Positions 9,869-18,782 of a stretch of 36,377 bases of DNA are shown here, in pieces. Within the stretch, counting starts at the first letter, position 1. Each line of letters opens with the position of its first letter. The notes below the pieces were generated by a model, which did no database searches, was not told where the DNA came from, and saw only the letters and a program-made list of their open reading frames with translations. A program made the translations under genes and the position numbers. Source of the stretch: CACKLF01 sp002725175 (lineage in GTDB: Bacteria; Pseudomonadota; Alphaproteobacteria; Rhodobacterales; Rhodobacteraceae); assembly GCA_002725175.2 (NCBI GenBank), contig PBQX02000040.1, positions 1 through 36,377 of the forward strand. Direction: 5' to 3'.

Positions 9869-11773
9869 TTGTTAGAGTATAAAAATATTTACGAGCAATG
9901 GGCAAATAGCCCCGAGGAATATTGGAAGGATGCGGCAAGGGATATTGACTGGATTAAATTTCCAGAAGTAACCTTGAACTCATCTAATGCGCCATTTTAT
10001 AGCTGGTTTGATGATGGCTTGGTCAATACTTGCTATAATGCTGTGGATCGGCATGTTCTCGATGGTATGGGGGAAAATATTGCTATTATTTACGATAGTC
10101 CAGTTACCGGTGTAAAAAGGAAAATATCCTATAAAGAACTTCTGGATTCGATCAATAAACTTGCAGCAGCATTAAATTCAAAAGGGATAGTTAAAGGGGA
10201 TAGGGTAATAATTTATATGCCTATGATACCTGAAGCGTTAATTTCGATGCTAGCAGTTGCAAGAATAGGAGCAATTCATTCCGTAGTCTTCGGGGGTTTT
10301 GCTGCTAATGAGCTCGCTGTTAGAATTGATGATTGCAAACCTAAAGCCATTTTGGCAGGAAGTTGTGGCATAGAGCCTACCAGAATTGTTGAGTACAAAC
10401 CTCTTTTAGATGGTGCGATTTCTCTTGCCTCGCACAAGCCTGAATTTTGTGTCATTTTTCAAAGAGATGAATGTCTTGCTGAATTGAATAGTGAACAAGA
10501 TTATGATTGGGTTGAATTTCAAAAAGGATTTAAGGAAATTGACCCTGTTCCCGTAGGTGGAATGGACCCTGTTTATATTCTTTATACTTCTGGAACTACA
10601 GGACAACCTAAAGGAGTGGTAAGGCCTACTGGCGGACACTTGGTAAGTTTGGCATGGGGAATGAAGTATCATTATGATATTAAAAAAGGGGATGTGTTTT
10701 GGGCTGCGTCAGATGTCGGTTGGGTGGTTGGCCACTCTTATATTGTATATGCCCCACTGATAATGGGGTGTACTTCAGTATTGTTTGAAGGCAAGCCAGT
10801 TGGCACTCCGGACCCAGGAACTTTTTGGAGAATAATATCTGAGCATCAAGTAAAATCTTTATTTACAGCACCTACGGCATTTAGAGCAATAAAAAGGGAA
10901 GATCCAGAAGGAAAATTTATTAGAAAATATGAGTTATCGTGTTTAAATTCACTATTTTTGGCTGGAGAACGCGCTGATCCAGACACGGTATTTTGGGCTC
11001 AAAAGATGCTAAAGGTTCCTGTAATAGATCACTGGTGGCAAACTGAAACAGGGTCAGTAATTGTTGGAAACCCTCTCGGCATTGAGGCTTTAGAGGTTAA
11101 AGTTGGCTCACCCTCAGTGCCAATGCCTGGCTATGAAATAGCTATCCTTGATGAAAAAGGAAACAAAGTGAAAAGAGGTGAGCTTGGAGCTATAGCTATA
11201 AAACTTCCATTACCTCCTGGGACACTTCCAACATTATGGAATGCTGATGATCGATTCTTACAGTCCTATCTTGAAACTTTTCCTGGGTATTATGAAACTG
11301 GAGATGCCGGAATGATTGATAATGATGGATATGTTTACATTATGGCAAGAACCGATGATGTCATTAATGTTGCAGGGCATCGTTTGTCAACGGGAGCAAT
11401 GGAAGAGGTTTTGGCTACCCATAAGGATGTTGCAGAATGCGCCGTAATAGGAGTGCCAGACCAACTTAAAGGAGAAGTCCCACTAGGCTTTATTTGTTTA
11501 AATTCTGGAGTAAATAGGGATCCTAAACAAATTGAGAAAGAAGTAGTGCAACTTGTTAGAGAAAAAATAGGCCCTGTAGCAGCCTTCAAAACCGCTGTAG
11601 AAGTAAAGCGATTGCCAAAGACTAGATCAGGTAAGATCTTGAGGGCTACAATGGTTAAGGTTGCAAATTCCGAGACTTTCAAGGTGCCGGCAACGATTGA
11701 TGATAAGGCTATTTTGGATGAAATATATGCTGCTTTAAGCCATTATGGCTATGCTAAAACAAAGAACTTCTAA
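9869..11773 (+). CDS. prpE: Propionyl-CoA synthetase
   Basis: An AMP-forming acyl-CoA synthetase of the acetyl/propionyl-CoA synthetase family, 634 residues. It shows FYSWFDDGLVNTCYNAVDRHV near residue 43, the P-loop-like YTSGTTGQPKGVVRP near residue 240, DHWWQTETGS near residue 390, YYETGDAG, and the acetylation-regulated LPKTRSGKILRATM with K589. The CYNAVDRHV and SCGIEP motifs favour PrpE over Acs. The frame is open from a TTG at 9857 directly after the maeB stop. The TTG at 9869 is preferred because GGAG at 9859-9862 sits 6 bp ahead and the N-terminus then aligns with the family. It activates propionate, feeding PccAB and the mutase just upstream. Confidence 0.92.
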   Translation: MLEYKNIYEQWANSPEEYWKDAARDIDWIKFPEVTLNSSNAPFYSWFDDGLVNTCYNAVDRHVLDGMGENIAIIYDSPVTGVKRKISYKELLDSINKLAAALNSKGIVKGDRVIIYMPMIPEALISMLAVARIGAIHSVVFGGFAANELAVRIDDCKPKAILAGSCGIEPTRIVEYKPLLDGAISLASHKPEFCVIFQRDECLAELNSEQDYDWVEFQKGFKEIDPVPVGGMDPVYILYTSGTTGQPKGVVRPTGGHLVSLAWGMKYHYDIKKGDVFWAASDVGWVVGHSYIVYAPLIMGCTSVLFEGKPVGTPDPGTFWRIISEHQVKSLFTAPTAFRAIKREDPEGKFIRKYELSCLNSLFLAGERADPDTVFWAQKMLKVPVIDHWWQTETGSVIVGNPLGIEALEVKVGSPSVPMPGYEIAILDEKGNKVKRGELGAIAIKLPLPPGTLPTLWNADDRFLQSYLETFPGYYETGDAGMIDNDGYVYIMARTDDVINVAGHRLSTGAMEEVLATHKDVAECAVIGVPDQLKGEVPLGFICLNSGVNRDPKQIEKEVVQLVREKIGPVAAFKTAVEVKRLPKTRSGKILRATMVKVANSETFKVPATIDDKAILDEIYAALSHYGYAKTKNF

Positions 11774-11793
11774 GATCTTATAAGGTTTGTGAT

Positions 11794-12198
11794 TTGGCAA
11801 AATATGATGAATGTTTGGTAGAGAGGGCAAAGCAGGCTTCAAAGAATGCGTATGCGCCATATTCAAATTTTAAAGTTGGCGCCACCATTAGGTCAGTTGC
11901 AGGAAAGATATTTAGTGGATGTAACGTAGAAAATGCTGCATATCCACAAGGCACGTGTGCTGAAGCTGGTGCTATAGCAGCCATGATTTTGGAAGGAGAG
12001 GTTCTAATAGACGAATTAGTTGTTTTCGTCGAGGTTGATAAGTTTATTACTCCGTGTGGTGGCTGCAGGCAAAAAATAAGCGAATTCTCTAATTCTGAAA
12101 CTAAAATAATTCTGGTAAACAAGCATTTTCAAAAAAAATACTTCACTATGGAAGAACTCCTTCCTGGTGCATTTGTTTCAGACGATATGGAAAAATAG
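11794..12198 (+). CDS. cdd: Cytidine deaminase
   Basis: A 134-residue homotetrameric-type cytidine deaminase that converts cytidine and deoxycytidine to uridine and deoxyuridine. Zinc and catalytic residues are visible in TCAEAGAI (C55, with catalytic E57) and PCGGCRQ (C88 and C91). APYSNFKVGA and the substrate-binding GCNVENAAYPQGTCAE are also present. Translation begins at TTG 11794; no in-frame ATG lies nearby. It is 20 bp after prpE and is followed by deoA 10 bp after its stop, so it opens the nucleoside salvage block and may be read through from the propionate genes. Confidence 0.95.
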   Translation: MAKYDECLVERAKQASKNAYAPYSNFKVGATIRSVAGKIFSGCNVENAAYPQGTCAEAGAIAAMILEGEVLIDELVVFVEVDKFITPCGGCRQKISEFSNSETKIILVNKHFQKKYFTMEELLPGAFVSDDMEK

Positions 12199-12208
12199 GT
12201 GGGTCTAT

Positions 12209-13516
12209 ATGCTTACGAAAGAATTGATTGAAAGAAAAAGAAATGGCTTTCAACTATCACGAGATGAGATTGACTGGTTTGTTAAAGGGATAACCAGTGG
12301 TGAAATAGGGGATGACCAAATTGGTGCGTTCGCTATGGCAGTATTTTTTAATGGCATGGATAATAGTGAAAAAGTTTCTTTTACCGAAGCAATGAGAGAT
12401 AGTGGTGAAGTCATAGAGTGGGATCTTAATGGCTTAATTGTTGATAAACATTCCACTGGTGGTGTGGGTGATAATGTGTCATTAATGTTGGCTCCGGCAT
12501 TGGCAGCTTGTGGAGTCTTTGTTCCAATGATTTCTGGTCGAGGGCTTGGACACACCGGAGGAACTCTTGATAAGTTTGATGCAATTCCAGGCTATAATAC
12601 CAGCCCAACTATTCAAAAATTTAAGAAAGTAGTAGCTGAGGTTGGTTGCGCAATAATAGGTCAAACTAATGATATGGCGCCCGCTGATAAAAAACTTTAT
12701 TCGGTTAGAGATGTTACTGCAACAGTAGAGTCAATAGATTTGATTACTTCTTCTATACTTTCAAAAAAACTAGCAGCTGGCTTAAATTCTTTGGTTTTAG
12801 ATGTTAAAGTTGGAAACGGGGCTTTTATGCAAAACCATCAAGATGCAAGAGAGTTAGCACAATCTCTTGTAAGGGTAGCAAACGATGCAGGTTGTAAGAC
12901 TGTGGCTTTAATTACTGACATGAGTGAGCCATTGTGCTCCTCAGTTGGAAATGCCTTAGAGGTGTCAGCTGCGATGGATTTTTTGCTTGGAAAAGAAGTT
13001 GATAATCGACTTTGGGAGGTTAATTGCTCCCTAGGAGGTCAGCTTTTAGAGCAAAGTGGAAAAGCTGATAGTTTTTCTGAAGGCTATCAAATGATTTCAG
13101 ATGCTTTTGAAAAGGGTCAGGCTGTTAAGAAATTTGATGAAATGGTTCGAGGTTTAGGTGGTCCAGAACAATTTAGTAGCAGTTATACATCGGATTTACC
13201 AAAGGCAAAATTTATTGAAGAAATTTATCATGAAAAATGTGGATTTGTGGGTAGCGTCGATACTAAATTATTAGGTACAACTCTTGTAAAGCTTGGAGGG
13301 GGTAGAGCCCGTTCCAAGGACCTTATAGATTATAGTGTTGGATTTGACTGGCTTCTTGGTATCGGTAATTATGTCAGTAAGGATCAACCAATTTGTAGGA
13401 TTCATGGTAATGACGTCGAAATGGTCAAAATGGCAGGTAATAATGTGAGGACTGCCTATGAACTTGTTAAGGATGTTCCTTCATTAAGTGGGCCAATTAT
13501 AGAGACTGTAAAATGA
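12209..13516 (+). CDS. deoA: Thymidine phosphorylase
   Basis: Phosphorolyses thymidine and deoxyuridine to free base and 2-deoxyribose-1-phosphate. The 435-residue product carries the family motifs DKHSTGGVGDNVSL (phosphate binding, about residue 80), SGRGLGHTGGTLDK, and GQTNDMAPADKKLYSVRDVTATVESI near residue 155. The open frame extends upstream to an ATG at 12167 inside cdd. The ATG at 12209 is chosen because AGGTGG lies just ahead and MLTKELIERKRNGFQLS matches the usual N-terminus. Its stop overlaps the deoB start (ATGA), indicating translational coupling. Confidence 0.95.
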   Translation: MLTKELIERKRNGFQLSRDEIDWFVKGITSGEIGDDQIGAFAMAVFFNGMDNSEKVSFTEAMRDSGEVIEWDLNGLIVDKHSTGGVGDNVSLMLAPALAACGVFVPMISGRGLGHTGGTLDKFDAIPGYNTSPTIQKFKKVVAEVGCAIIGQTNDMAPADKKLYSVRDVTATVESIDLITSSILSKKLAAGLNSLVLDVKVGNGAFMQNHQDARELAQSLVRVANDAGCKTVALITDMSEPLCSSVGNALEVSAAMDFLLGKEVDNRLWEVNCSLGGQLLEQSGKADSFSEGYQMISDAFEKGQAVKKFDEMVRGLGGPEQFSSSYTSDLPKAKFIEEIYHEKCGFVGSVDTKLLGTTLVKLGGGRARSKDLIDYSVGFDWLLGIGNYVSKDQPICRIHGNDVEMVKMAGNNVRTAYELVKDVPSLSGPIIETVK

Positions 13517-14748
13517 ATGGTAGGGCGGTAATTATTGTTCTAGATTCTGTTGGAATAGGTGGAGCTCCGGACGCATTAAAATATGGAGATGTGGGGGCAA
13601 ATACCCTTGGAAATATTGCAAAAAAATGTGTGGAAGGCATGGCGAACATTGGAAGAGAAGGACCGCTTTTTATACCGAATCTGGCAAAAATGGGTATTTC
13701 TGAGTCTACATTTTTGTCTTGTGGGACACGGCTTGCTGGTGTCAACATTAAACCTGATAAGGATAGTATCTATGCATCAGCAATTGAAAACTCTGCAGGA
13801 AAAGATACTCCCTCCGGTCATCTTGAGTTAGCTGGCCTAGAAGTTGACTGGGATTGGCATTATTTTCCAAAGAAGACTCCGACATTTCCTGAAAAAGAGA
13901 TGACATTTTTCTTAAAAGAAATTGGGTTTAATAATATTTATGGGAATTGTCATGCGTCTGGTACTGAGATATTAAAAAAATATGGAGAAATGCATCTGAA
14001 AACTGGTTTGCCAATTTGTTACACCTCTGCGGATAGTGTTTTTCAAATAGCTGCACATGAAAAAAAATTCGGATTAAATGAACTCTATAACACTTGTGAG
14101 GTCGCAGCAAAGATTTTTCACCCTCTTAAGGTTGGGCGGATTATTGCAAGACCGTTCTTAGGAAGTGAAGCCGATAATTTTTTCAGGACTCATAATCGAA
14201 AGGATTATTCAATGCCAATTTCTAGACCTACAGTTTTACACAAATTACAGGATGATGGTGTAAAGATACATGCAATCGGTAAAATAAATGACATTTTTGT
14301 AGGCATTGATTTTCATAAAGTGATAAAAGGAAGCTCGGATGAAGATTTATTTAATCAGACATGTGAATTAATGGATAAAGCTGATGGTAAAAGTCTCTTA
14401 TTTGTTAACTTGATAGAGTTTGATTCACTTTTTGGGCACAGGCGAGATGTTGCTGGATATGCTGGTGCATTAGAGAAATTTGATAAACAGCTGCCTAAGT
14501 TGCTAAATAGGCTAAGAGCTGAAGATATGTTGATAATAACTGCAGATCATGGCAATGACCCAACTTTTGAAGGCAGTGACCATACTCGAGAGCAGGTCCC
14601 TGTGTTAATTAAAATGGGTCGGTCTGCCCTTAGTTCAAGATTAAAATTTGGGAGTAAAAGTGTGGTAAAGATGGTCGATACAAGCCATACACTCGCAGAT
14701 TTTTTTAATCTTAAGAATTGGCCTATTGGAAGCTCGCTAATTAACTGA
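13513..14748 (+). CDS. deoB: Phosphopentomutase
   Basis: Interconverts (deoxy)ribose-1-phosphate and (deoxy)ribose-5-phosphate. The 411-residue protein belongs to the alkaline phosphatase superfamily with two metal ions: VLDSVGIGGAPDA (D10), KDTPSGHLELAG carrying the catalytic threonine near residue 97, EFDSLFGHRRD near residue 305, and the C-terminal ITADHGNDPTF and SDHTREQVPVL motifs. The ATG at 13513 overlaps the deoA stop. It acts directly on the product of DeoA. The deoxyribose-phosphate aldolase (deoC) that would finish the pathway is not in the window. Confidence 0.95.
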   Translation: MNGRAVIIVLDSVGIGGAPDALKYGDVGANTLGNIAKKCVEGMANIGREGPLFIPNLAKMGISESTFLSCGTRLAGVNIKPDKDSIYASAIENSAGKDTPSGHLELAGLEVDWDWHYFPKKTPTFPEKEMTFFLKEIGFNNIYGNCHASGTEILKKYGEMHLKTGLPICYTSADSVFQIAAHEKKFGLNELYNTCEVAAKIFHPLKVGRIIARPFLGSEADNFFRTHNRKDYSMPISRPTVLHKLQDDGVKIHAIGKINDIFVGIDFHKVIKGSSDEDLFNQTCELMDKADGKSLLFVNLIEFDSLFGHRRDVAGYAGALEKFDKQLPKLLNRLRAEDMLIITADHGNDPTFEGSDHTREQVPVLIKMGRSALSSRLKFGSKSVVKMVDTSHTLADFFNLKNWPIGSSLIN

Positions 14749-14819
14749 TAGACTGCTCTCAACATGGATTAAATCAAATCCAACTTAGTTAATATCAACT
14801 TCTGCTATGAGGTGTTTAC

Positions 14820-15455
14820 ATGATTTCTGATCGCCTAAATATCGTTACCCATCCCTTAATCCAGCACAAGTTAACTGAAATGAGGAGAAAAGATACTCCA
14901 ACCAATCATTTTAGACAGCTTCTTAGAGAGATTAGCTTGCTTTTAGCTTATGAAGTTACAAGGGAGTTGCCTTTGTCTAACGTTAAGATAGAAACACCTC
15001 TTATGGAAACAGAGGCACCATCACTGGATGGAAAAAAATTAGCTCTAGTATCTATCCTTCGTGCTGGAAATGGATTACTCGATGGTGTTTTAGATTTGAT
15101 CCCGTCTGCTAGAGTAGGCTTTGTGGGTCTTTATAGGGATGAAAAAACTCTTAAGCCTATCCAGTATTATTATAAAGTTCCAGGAAGTTTATCAGAGAGG
15201 CTTGTAATTGTGGTGGATCCAATGCTGGCTACTGGAAATTCTGCCTCGGCAGCCATAGATCTATTAAAGAAAACTGGGGCAAAACACATAAAATTTTTAT
15301 GTTTGCTAGCTGCTCCAGAAGGTGTGGAAACATTACAAAAAAATCATACTGATGTGGAGATAACTACAGCAGCTCTAGATGTTAAACTAAATGATATTGG
15401 ATATATTTTGCCGGGACTTGGTGACGCAGGTGACAGAATGTATGGTACAAAATAG
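14820..15455 (+). CDS. upp: Uracil phosphoribosyltransferase
   Basis: Converts uracil and PRPP to UMP. The 211-residue protein (usual length about 210) has the N-terminal VTHPLIQHKLTEMRRKDT, the LVSILRAGNGLLDG segment, the PRPP-binding loop VVDPMLATGNSASAAIDLLK, and the C-terminal uracil-binding YILPGLGDAGDRMYGT. The ATG at 14820 follows GAGGTG at good spacing. It is 71 bp after deoB and salvages the uracil released by the cdd-deoA route. It converges with the minus-strand gene at 15479, with only 23 bp and no recognisable terminator between them. Confidence 0.96.
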   Translation: MISDRLNIVTHPLIQHKLTEMRRKDTPTNHFRQLLREISLLLAYEVTRELPLSNVKIETPLMETEAPSLDGKKLALVSILRAGNGLLDGVLDLIPSARVGFVGLYRDEKTLKPIQYYYKVPGSLSERLVIVVDPMLATGNSASAAIDLLKKTGAKHIKFLCLLAAPEGVETLQKNHTDVEITTAALDVKLNDIGYILPGLGDAGDRMYGTK

Positions 15456-15478
15456 TATGACCCTTAGACATTAATTTC

Positions 15479-17470
15479 TTACCCTGGTATTCTTAGTATT
15501 TCTTGATTTTTTCCATTTTGCACATGAACGGTAGTTTGATCAATAGCATATACTCTCCAGCCTAAGAACTGATCACCTATACTTAACTTTAGCATTTCTC
15601 CATTAGAGAGCATTATAAGTGCATAGGGGTTACTTTTTGAGCCGAATACACCTAATAAATTTGTTCTATCAAGCTCCAGCCTATTACTTAGAGTTGCCAT
15701 AGTTGGGGCAAAGGTCCGCTTTGGAATTCTTGGGCCAACTGTAGCTTTAGCTTTAATGCGCTTTTTTGAACGCATTGTTTTAGCTATTGTATTGATATTC
15801 TCTGGTCTTGATAAAGGGTAATGAGAAAAAGCTAAAGCTCCAGAGGATAAAGTAGGTTGCTCTAACTTAAGTCGTGCTCTAATGTCAGGTCTGCCTGGAA
15901 GAAATTCTTTTGATTTATTTAATAATACGTATTCAATTTCTGATGCTGAAGTTGGTACTTGAGTAATCATTTCACTCAGTTCACCATTTTGAAAGATTTT
16001 ATCAATCAAAAGATTTGGTTGATTTAACCTCGAAGGGTTTATATTTAGTTTTGTTAATTTGTGGCCTGAAATATTTGGACCTTCAGTGTTCGGTTGACCA
16101 TCAATAATGGACGCCATAACTAGTTTAAGTTTCAAGGGCAGTAAGAGGTTTTCTTGAATAGGTGAGGTGACGTTGTAATTTTCTGGCAGAGTATCAGCTA
16201 AAGTGGATAAAGCTGCAAAGTTGGATGGCGAATTAGTAAGTGATGGGCTGTAAGCAGTATAAACTTTAAAATTATTTTCTTGGCTATTTAGGATATTAAT
16301 TGTTGGAACCTCAAAAGACAATTCTACCCCTAAGTGTTTTTTTTGATAGAGATTATTAAAAACCGTTGGTTTTCTTGGAAGGTCAAGAACTGTCAGGCTT
16401 ATCGTCTCTGGTTTGTAATTTTCTTTGGCGCCAAGCTCAATTTTTTCATTAAAGGGATCCGATGTTCTAGAGAGCCATGAATTTTCTATATTTAAGACTA
16501 GCAATGCGAAGCTATCTTCTACTTCAGCTGATCCAAGTTTTACCGACACAGATTTTTCCTTAGTTAAATCTTGCCGCAACAGCGGTGGTCTTTTTTTAGA
16601 TCCGATATCGTAGCTTATCAGGCGAAAAACTTTTTGCTCCTCGGTGTTATGAAGTTTTGGAGCAAAATAAGGAAAGGTAGCTTCTGAAAATAAGTCTAAT
16701 GATCTTGGGTTTTTTAGAGAGAAATTACCTTCTTCTTCTAAACCTGCCAAAGTTCTCACAGATGTTTGGGTTGTAAAACTTCTTTCAGATATAATTTTTC
16801 CAAGTGTGATTATGACCAAGAAGAGAGCGACCATTTCTGGGATTCTTTGACTTACTTTGCTGATTAAACTTGGTTTAAAGTCAATCTCTTTATCCTCATA
16901 GAACGTTGGTGAGGAATTAAAGCCGGGTTGAGGGTTTCTCGCCTTAAACTTAGTAGCAATAATGCCATAACTTTTTAAATATGATCTAATTTGATCAATT
17001 GCTTCAAAGGTAACTGCCGAAATTTTTTGTGATCTTTCTCTATAGTGTGGTGATAACACTAGACAGAGGTCTTCCGGTTCAAGTTTGCAGTTTTTCGCGA
17101 CTATTTCCGTTGCTTCTAAATTATTAAGTTTGCTTTTTTGTAACAAAGTTTGGCAAAGTATTAGCTCGTCAGGAAGCCAGACTTCTACCATAGGAGCTTC
17201 TTCTGAGAGGACTTTCACTTGGTTGGATAAGTCTTCTAAATTTTCGAAAGAATGTTCAGCATTTTGAATAAGCGAAGTAGAGGAATTGGTGAGACTAAGA
17301 ATTTCTCTTTGTGTCTTTGAGGGGGTAGAGTTTGTAAAGGTTTCCGATGCGACACCAATATTTACCCACTTATTAATCCTATTTTTCAGGTAAAGTCTTA
17401 TCAACTCGCCCTCAAAACTTATGGCAAGCTTTACATCTTTAGGAATATTATTATTAAATTTATTGCCCAT
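15479..17470 (-). CDS. Membrane-anchored protein with PilP/GspC-like C-terminal domain, function unknown
   Basis: About 663 residues. I do not recognise a named function. The N-terminal part (about 200 residues) includes KLAISFEGELIRLYL and EVWLPDELILCQTLL, and has a GspL/PilM-like feel. It resembles, from memory, conserved Rhodobacterales proteins of unknown function. One transmembrane helix follows, about residues 211-228 with the start used here (EMVALFLVIITLGKII). Then comes a long low-complexity, Ser/Asn/Pro-rich region. The last 60 residues (YALIMLSNGEMLKLSIGDQFLGWRVYAIDQTTVHVQNG) fit the small beta domain of PilP/GspC-type pilus or secretion proteins. The frame is open to an ATG at 17536. 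I prefer the ATG at 17470, which has GAGGAAA in front; the upstream residues look like translated AT-rich spacer. No other secretion genes are nearby. Confidence 0.7.
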   Translation of the reverse strand: MGNKFNNNIPKDVKLAISFEGELIRLYLKNRINKWVNIGVASETFTNSTPSKTQREILSLTNSSTSLIQNAEHSFENLEDLSNQVKVLSEEAPMVEVWLPDELILCQTLLQKSKLNNLEATEIVAKNCKLEPEDLCLVLSPHYRERSQKISAVTFEAIDQIRSYLKSYGIIATKFKARNPQPGFNSSPTFYEDKEIDFKPSLISKVSQRIPEMVALFLVIITLGKIISERSFTTQTSVRTLAGLEEEGNFSLKNPRSLDLFSEATFPYFAPKLHNTEEQKVFRLISYDIGSKKRPPLLRQDLTKEKSVSVKLGSAEVEDSFALLVLNIENSWLSRTSDPFNEKIELGAKENYKPETISLTVLDLPRKPTVFNNLYQKKHLGVELSFEVPTINILNSQENNFKVYTAYSPSLTNSPSNFAALSTLADTLPENYNVTSPIQENLLLPLKLKLVMASIIDGQPNTEGPNISGHKLTKLNINPSRLNQPNLLIDKIFQNGELSEMITQVPTSASEIEYVLLNKSKEFLPGRPDIRARLKLEQPTLSSGALAFSHYPLSRPENINTIAKTMRSKKRIKAKATVGPRIPKRTFAPTMATLSNRLELDRTNLLGVFGSKSNPYALIMLSNGEMLKLSIGDQFLGWRVYAIDQTTVHVQNGKNQEILRIPG

Positions 17471-17679
17471 TTTCCTCATATTTAACATACTTTGGTTATT
17501 TAAAAAAGTTAATATAGAAATCTCTAAATAAAACATTCACCCTAAGTAACGACATGNAAGATATTTGNTTTTAATATAAACATCCANTTCTTATTATTGT
17601 ATNTCGCNTTAAAGAAGGGCTCTNNGAATGTAAATATCTTTAGNGTAGATTATTGGTAGGTTTCTTATTTTTAAAAGAT

Positions 17680-18462
17680 CTAATTGTTTTGCCTTGATGT
17701 TGCNTATAGTCCAACGGCTAAGGCATTTGAAACATTTAATGACGAAAAGTTACTAATTGAGCTTATCTTAACCAAAAAATCAGATGATTTAATAGTTAAG
17801 TGTCGTAAACCTAAGCCTTCTGATCCAAATATTAATGCTAAATTTTGAGTGTCGGTTTTTTCCAGTATTTTTACGTCATCTTTAGCAGATGCATCGAATC
17901 CAACAATTGTGTAATTCATTTTTTTTAAAGATGAAATTGCTCTGGAAAGATTAGGCACTCGGAGGTATGGTTGCACTTCTAAAGCACCTGAAGCAGATTT
18001 AGCTAAACTTCCGGTTTCCGGTGGGCTGTGTCTGTGGGGCGAAATTACGGCTGTAGCCCCAAAAACCTTTGAAGTTCTTAAGATTGCACCTACATTTTGA
18101 GGGTCACTAACTCTATCCAATAATATTACTCTTGAAGAATTTTTTGAATTTGTTTGGCAAATTTCAGATACCGATGCCCAGTTTAATGGCATTACTTCTA
18201 AAAAAGCTCCTTGATGTACTGATTCAACAGCTATAGGAGGTTTAAAGTTTTTAGTGTTTATAATATCATATTTTACTCTTGAATATTCTATTGCCTCTTT
18301 AAGTTTGTTAAAGGCATTTTGAGACACTATTAATCTAAGCTTTCTTCTCTTTTTATTCATAAGAGCATTTTTTATTGCATGAATTCCAAACATCCAAAAG
18401 GTTGGATCACCATTTGATTTTTTACGAGAGCTTTGGCCTGCTTTCTGTTTATTTCTTTTCAT
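17680..18462 (-). CDS. rlmB: 23S rRNA (guanosine-2'-O)-methyltransferase, RlmB/TrmH family
   Basis: A SpoU/TrmH-family (knotted) methyltransferase of 260 residues, expected to 2'-O-methylate G2251 of 23S rRNA using S-adenosylmethionine. The N-terminal substrate-binding domain contains FWMFGIHAIKNAL. The SPOUT domain has the three family motifs: LDRVSDPQNVGAILRTSKVFGA near residue 128, ALIFGSEGLGLRHLT, and SSLNVSNALAVGL at the end. An N at 17704 falls in the third base of a TAN codon near the C-terminus. TAT or TAC gives the expected tyrosine of the motif (GLYAT), while TAA or TAG would end the protein nine residues early. It is divergent from tRNA-Tyr and upstream of the PilP-like gene. Confidence 0.9.
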   Translation of the reverse strand: MKRNKQKAGQSSRKKSNGDPTFWMFGIHAIKNALMNKKRRKLRLIVSQNAFNKLKEAIEYSRVKYDIINTKNFKPPIAVESVHQGAFLEVMPLNWASVSEICQTNSKNSSRVILLDRVSDPQNVGAILRTSKVFGATAVISPHRHSPPETGSLAKSASGALEVQPYLRVPNLSRAISSLKKMNYTIVGFDASAKDDVKILEKTDTQNLALIFGSEGLGLRHLTIKSSDFLVKISSISNFSSLNVSNALAVGLXATSRQNN

Positions 18463-18581
18463 TTTAATATTTAAAAACCTTAACTATGTATTGTTGAGTG
18501 GCCCTTGTAAAAATTTTGACCAATCTAGTTTAATACTTTATTGAATTAATATAATTTTTGTAATATGTCCAAAGCTTAAGT

Positions 18582-18667
18582 GGAGGGGTGGCAGAGCGGT
18601 CAAATGCAACGGACTGTAACTCCGTCGGGGAAACCCTACATAGGTTCGAATCCTATCCCCTCCACCA
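18582..18667 (+). tRNA. tRNA-Tyr (anticodon GTA), CCA encoded
   Basis: A class II tRNA folds cleanly here. The acceptor arms GGAGGGG (18582-18588) and CCCCTCC (18657-18663) pair fully. The discriminator is A18664 and CCA is encoded at 18665-18667. The anticodon stem ACGGA/TCCGT encloses CTGTAAC with GTA at 18616-18618. A long variable arm forms a GGG/CCC stem, and the T arm is ATAGG-TTCGAAT-CCTAT. GTA reads UAU and UAC, so this is tyrosine tRNA. A perfect TATAAT at 18550-18555 lies 26 bp upstream and may be its -10 box, but I see no good -35. No clear terminator follows; 18668-18782 holds nothing I can support. Confidence 0.97.
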
Positions 18668-18782
18668 CTTATTAGAAATTTACTAAAAAGCTATAGAATT
18701 TTCAGGAAATATTTAATTAGTTTACCAATCTAGGCTGTAGAGCCAGTTAAAGCCATAATTACATCAGATACAAAATTAGTGA

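Noticed and set aside
11778..12122. 114-codon minus-strand frame across cdd
   Set aside because: cdd on the plus strand carries the full zinc motifs; the antisense frame has no recognisable features.
14787..14800. Near-palindrome AGTTAATATCAACT ahead of upp
   Set aside because: One pair mismatches and the element is short and AT-rich; I found no second copy, so it is likely chance.
18668..18782. Possible continuation of the 58-aa membrane protein or another small gene downstream
   Set aside because: Frames beyond the TGA are short, stop quickly and show no protease or other motif.
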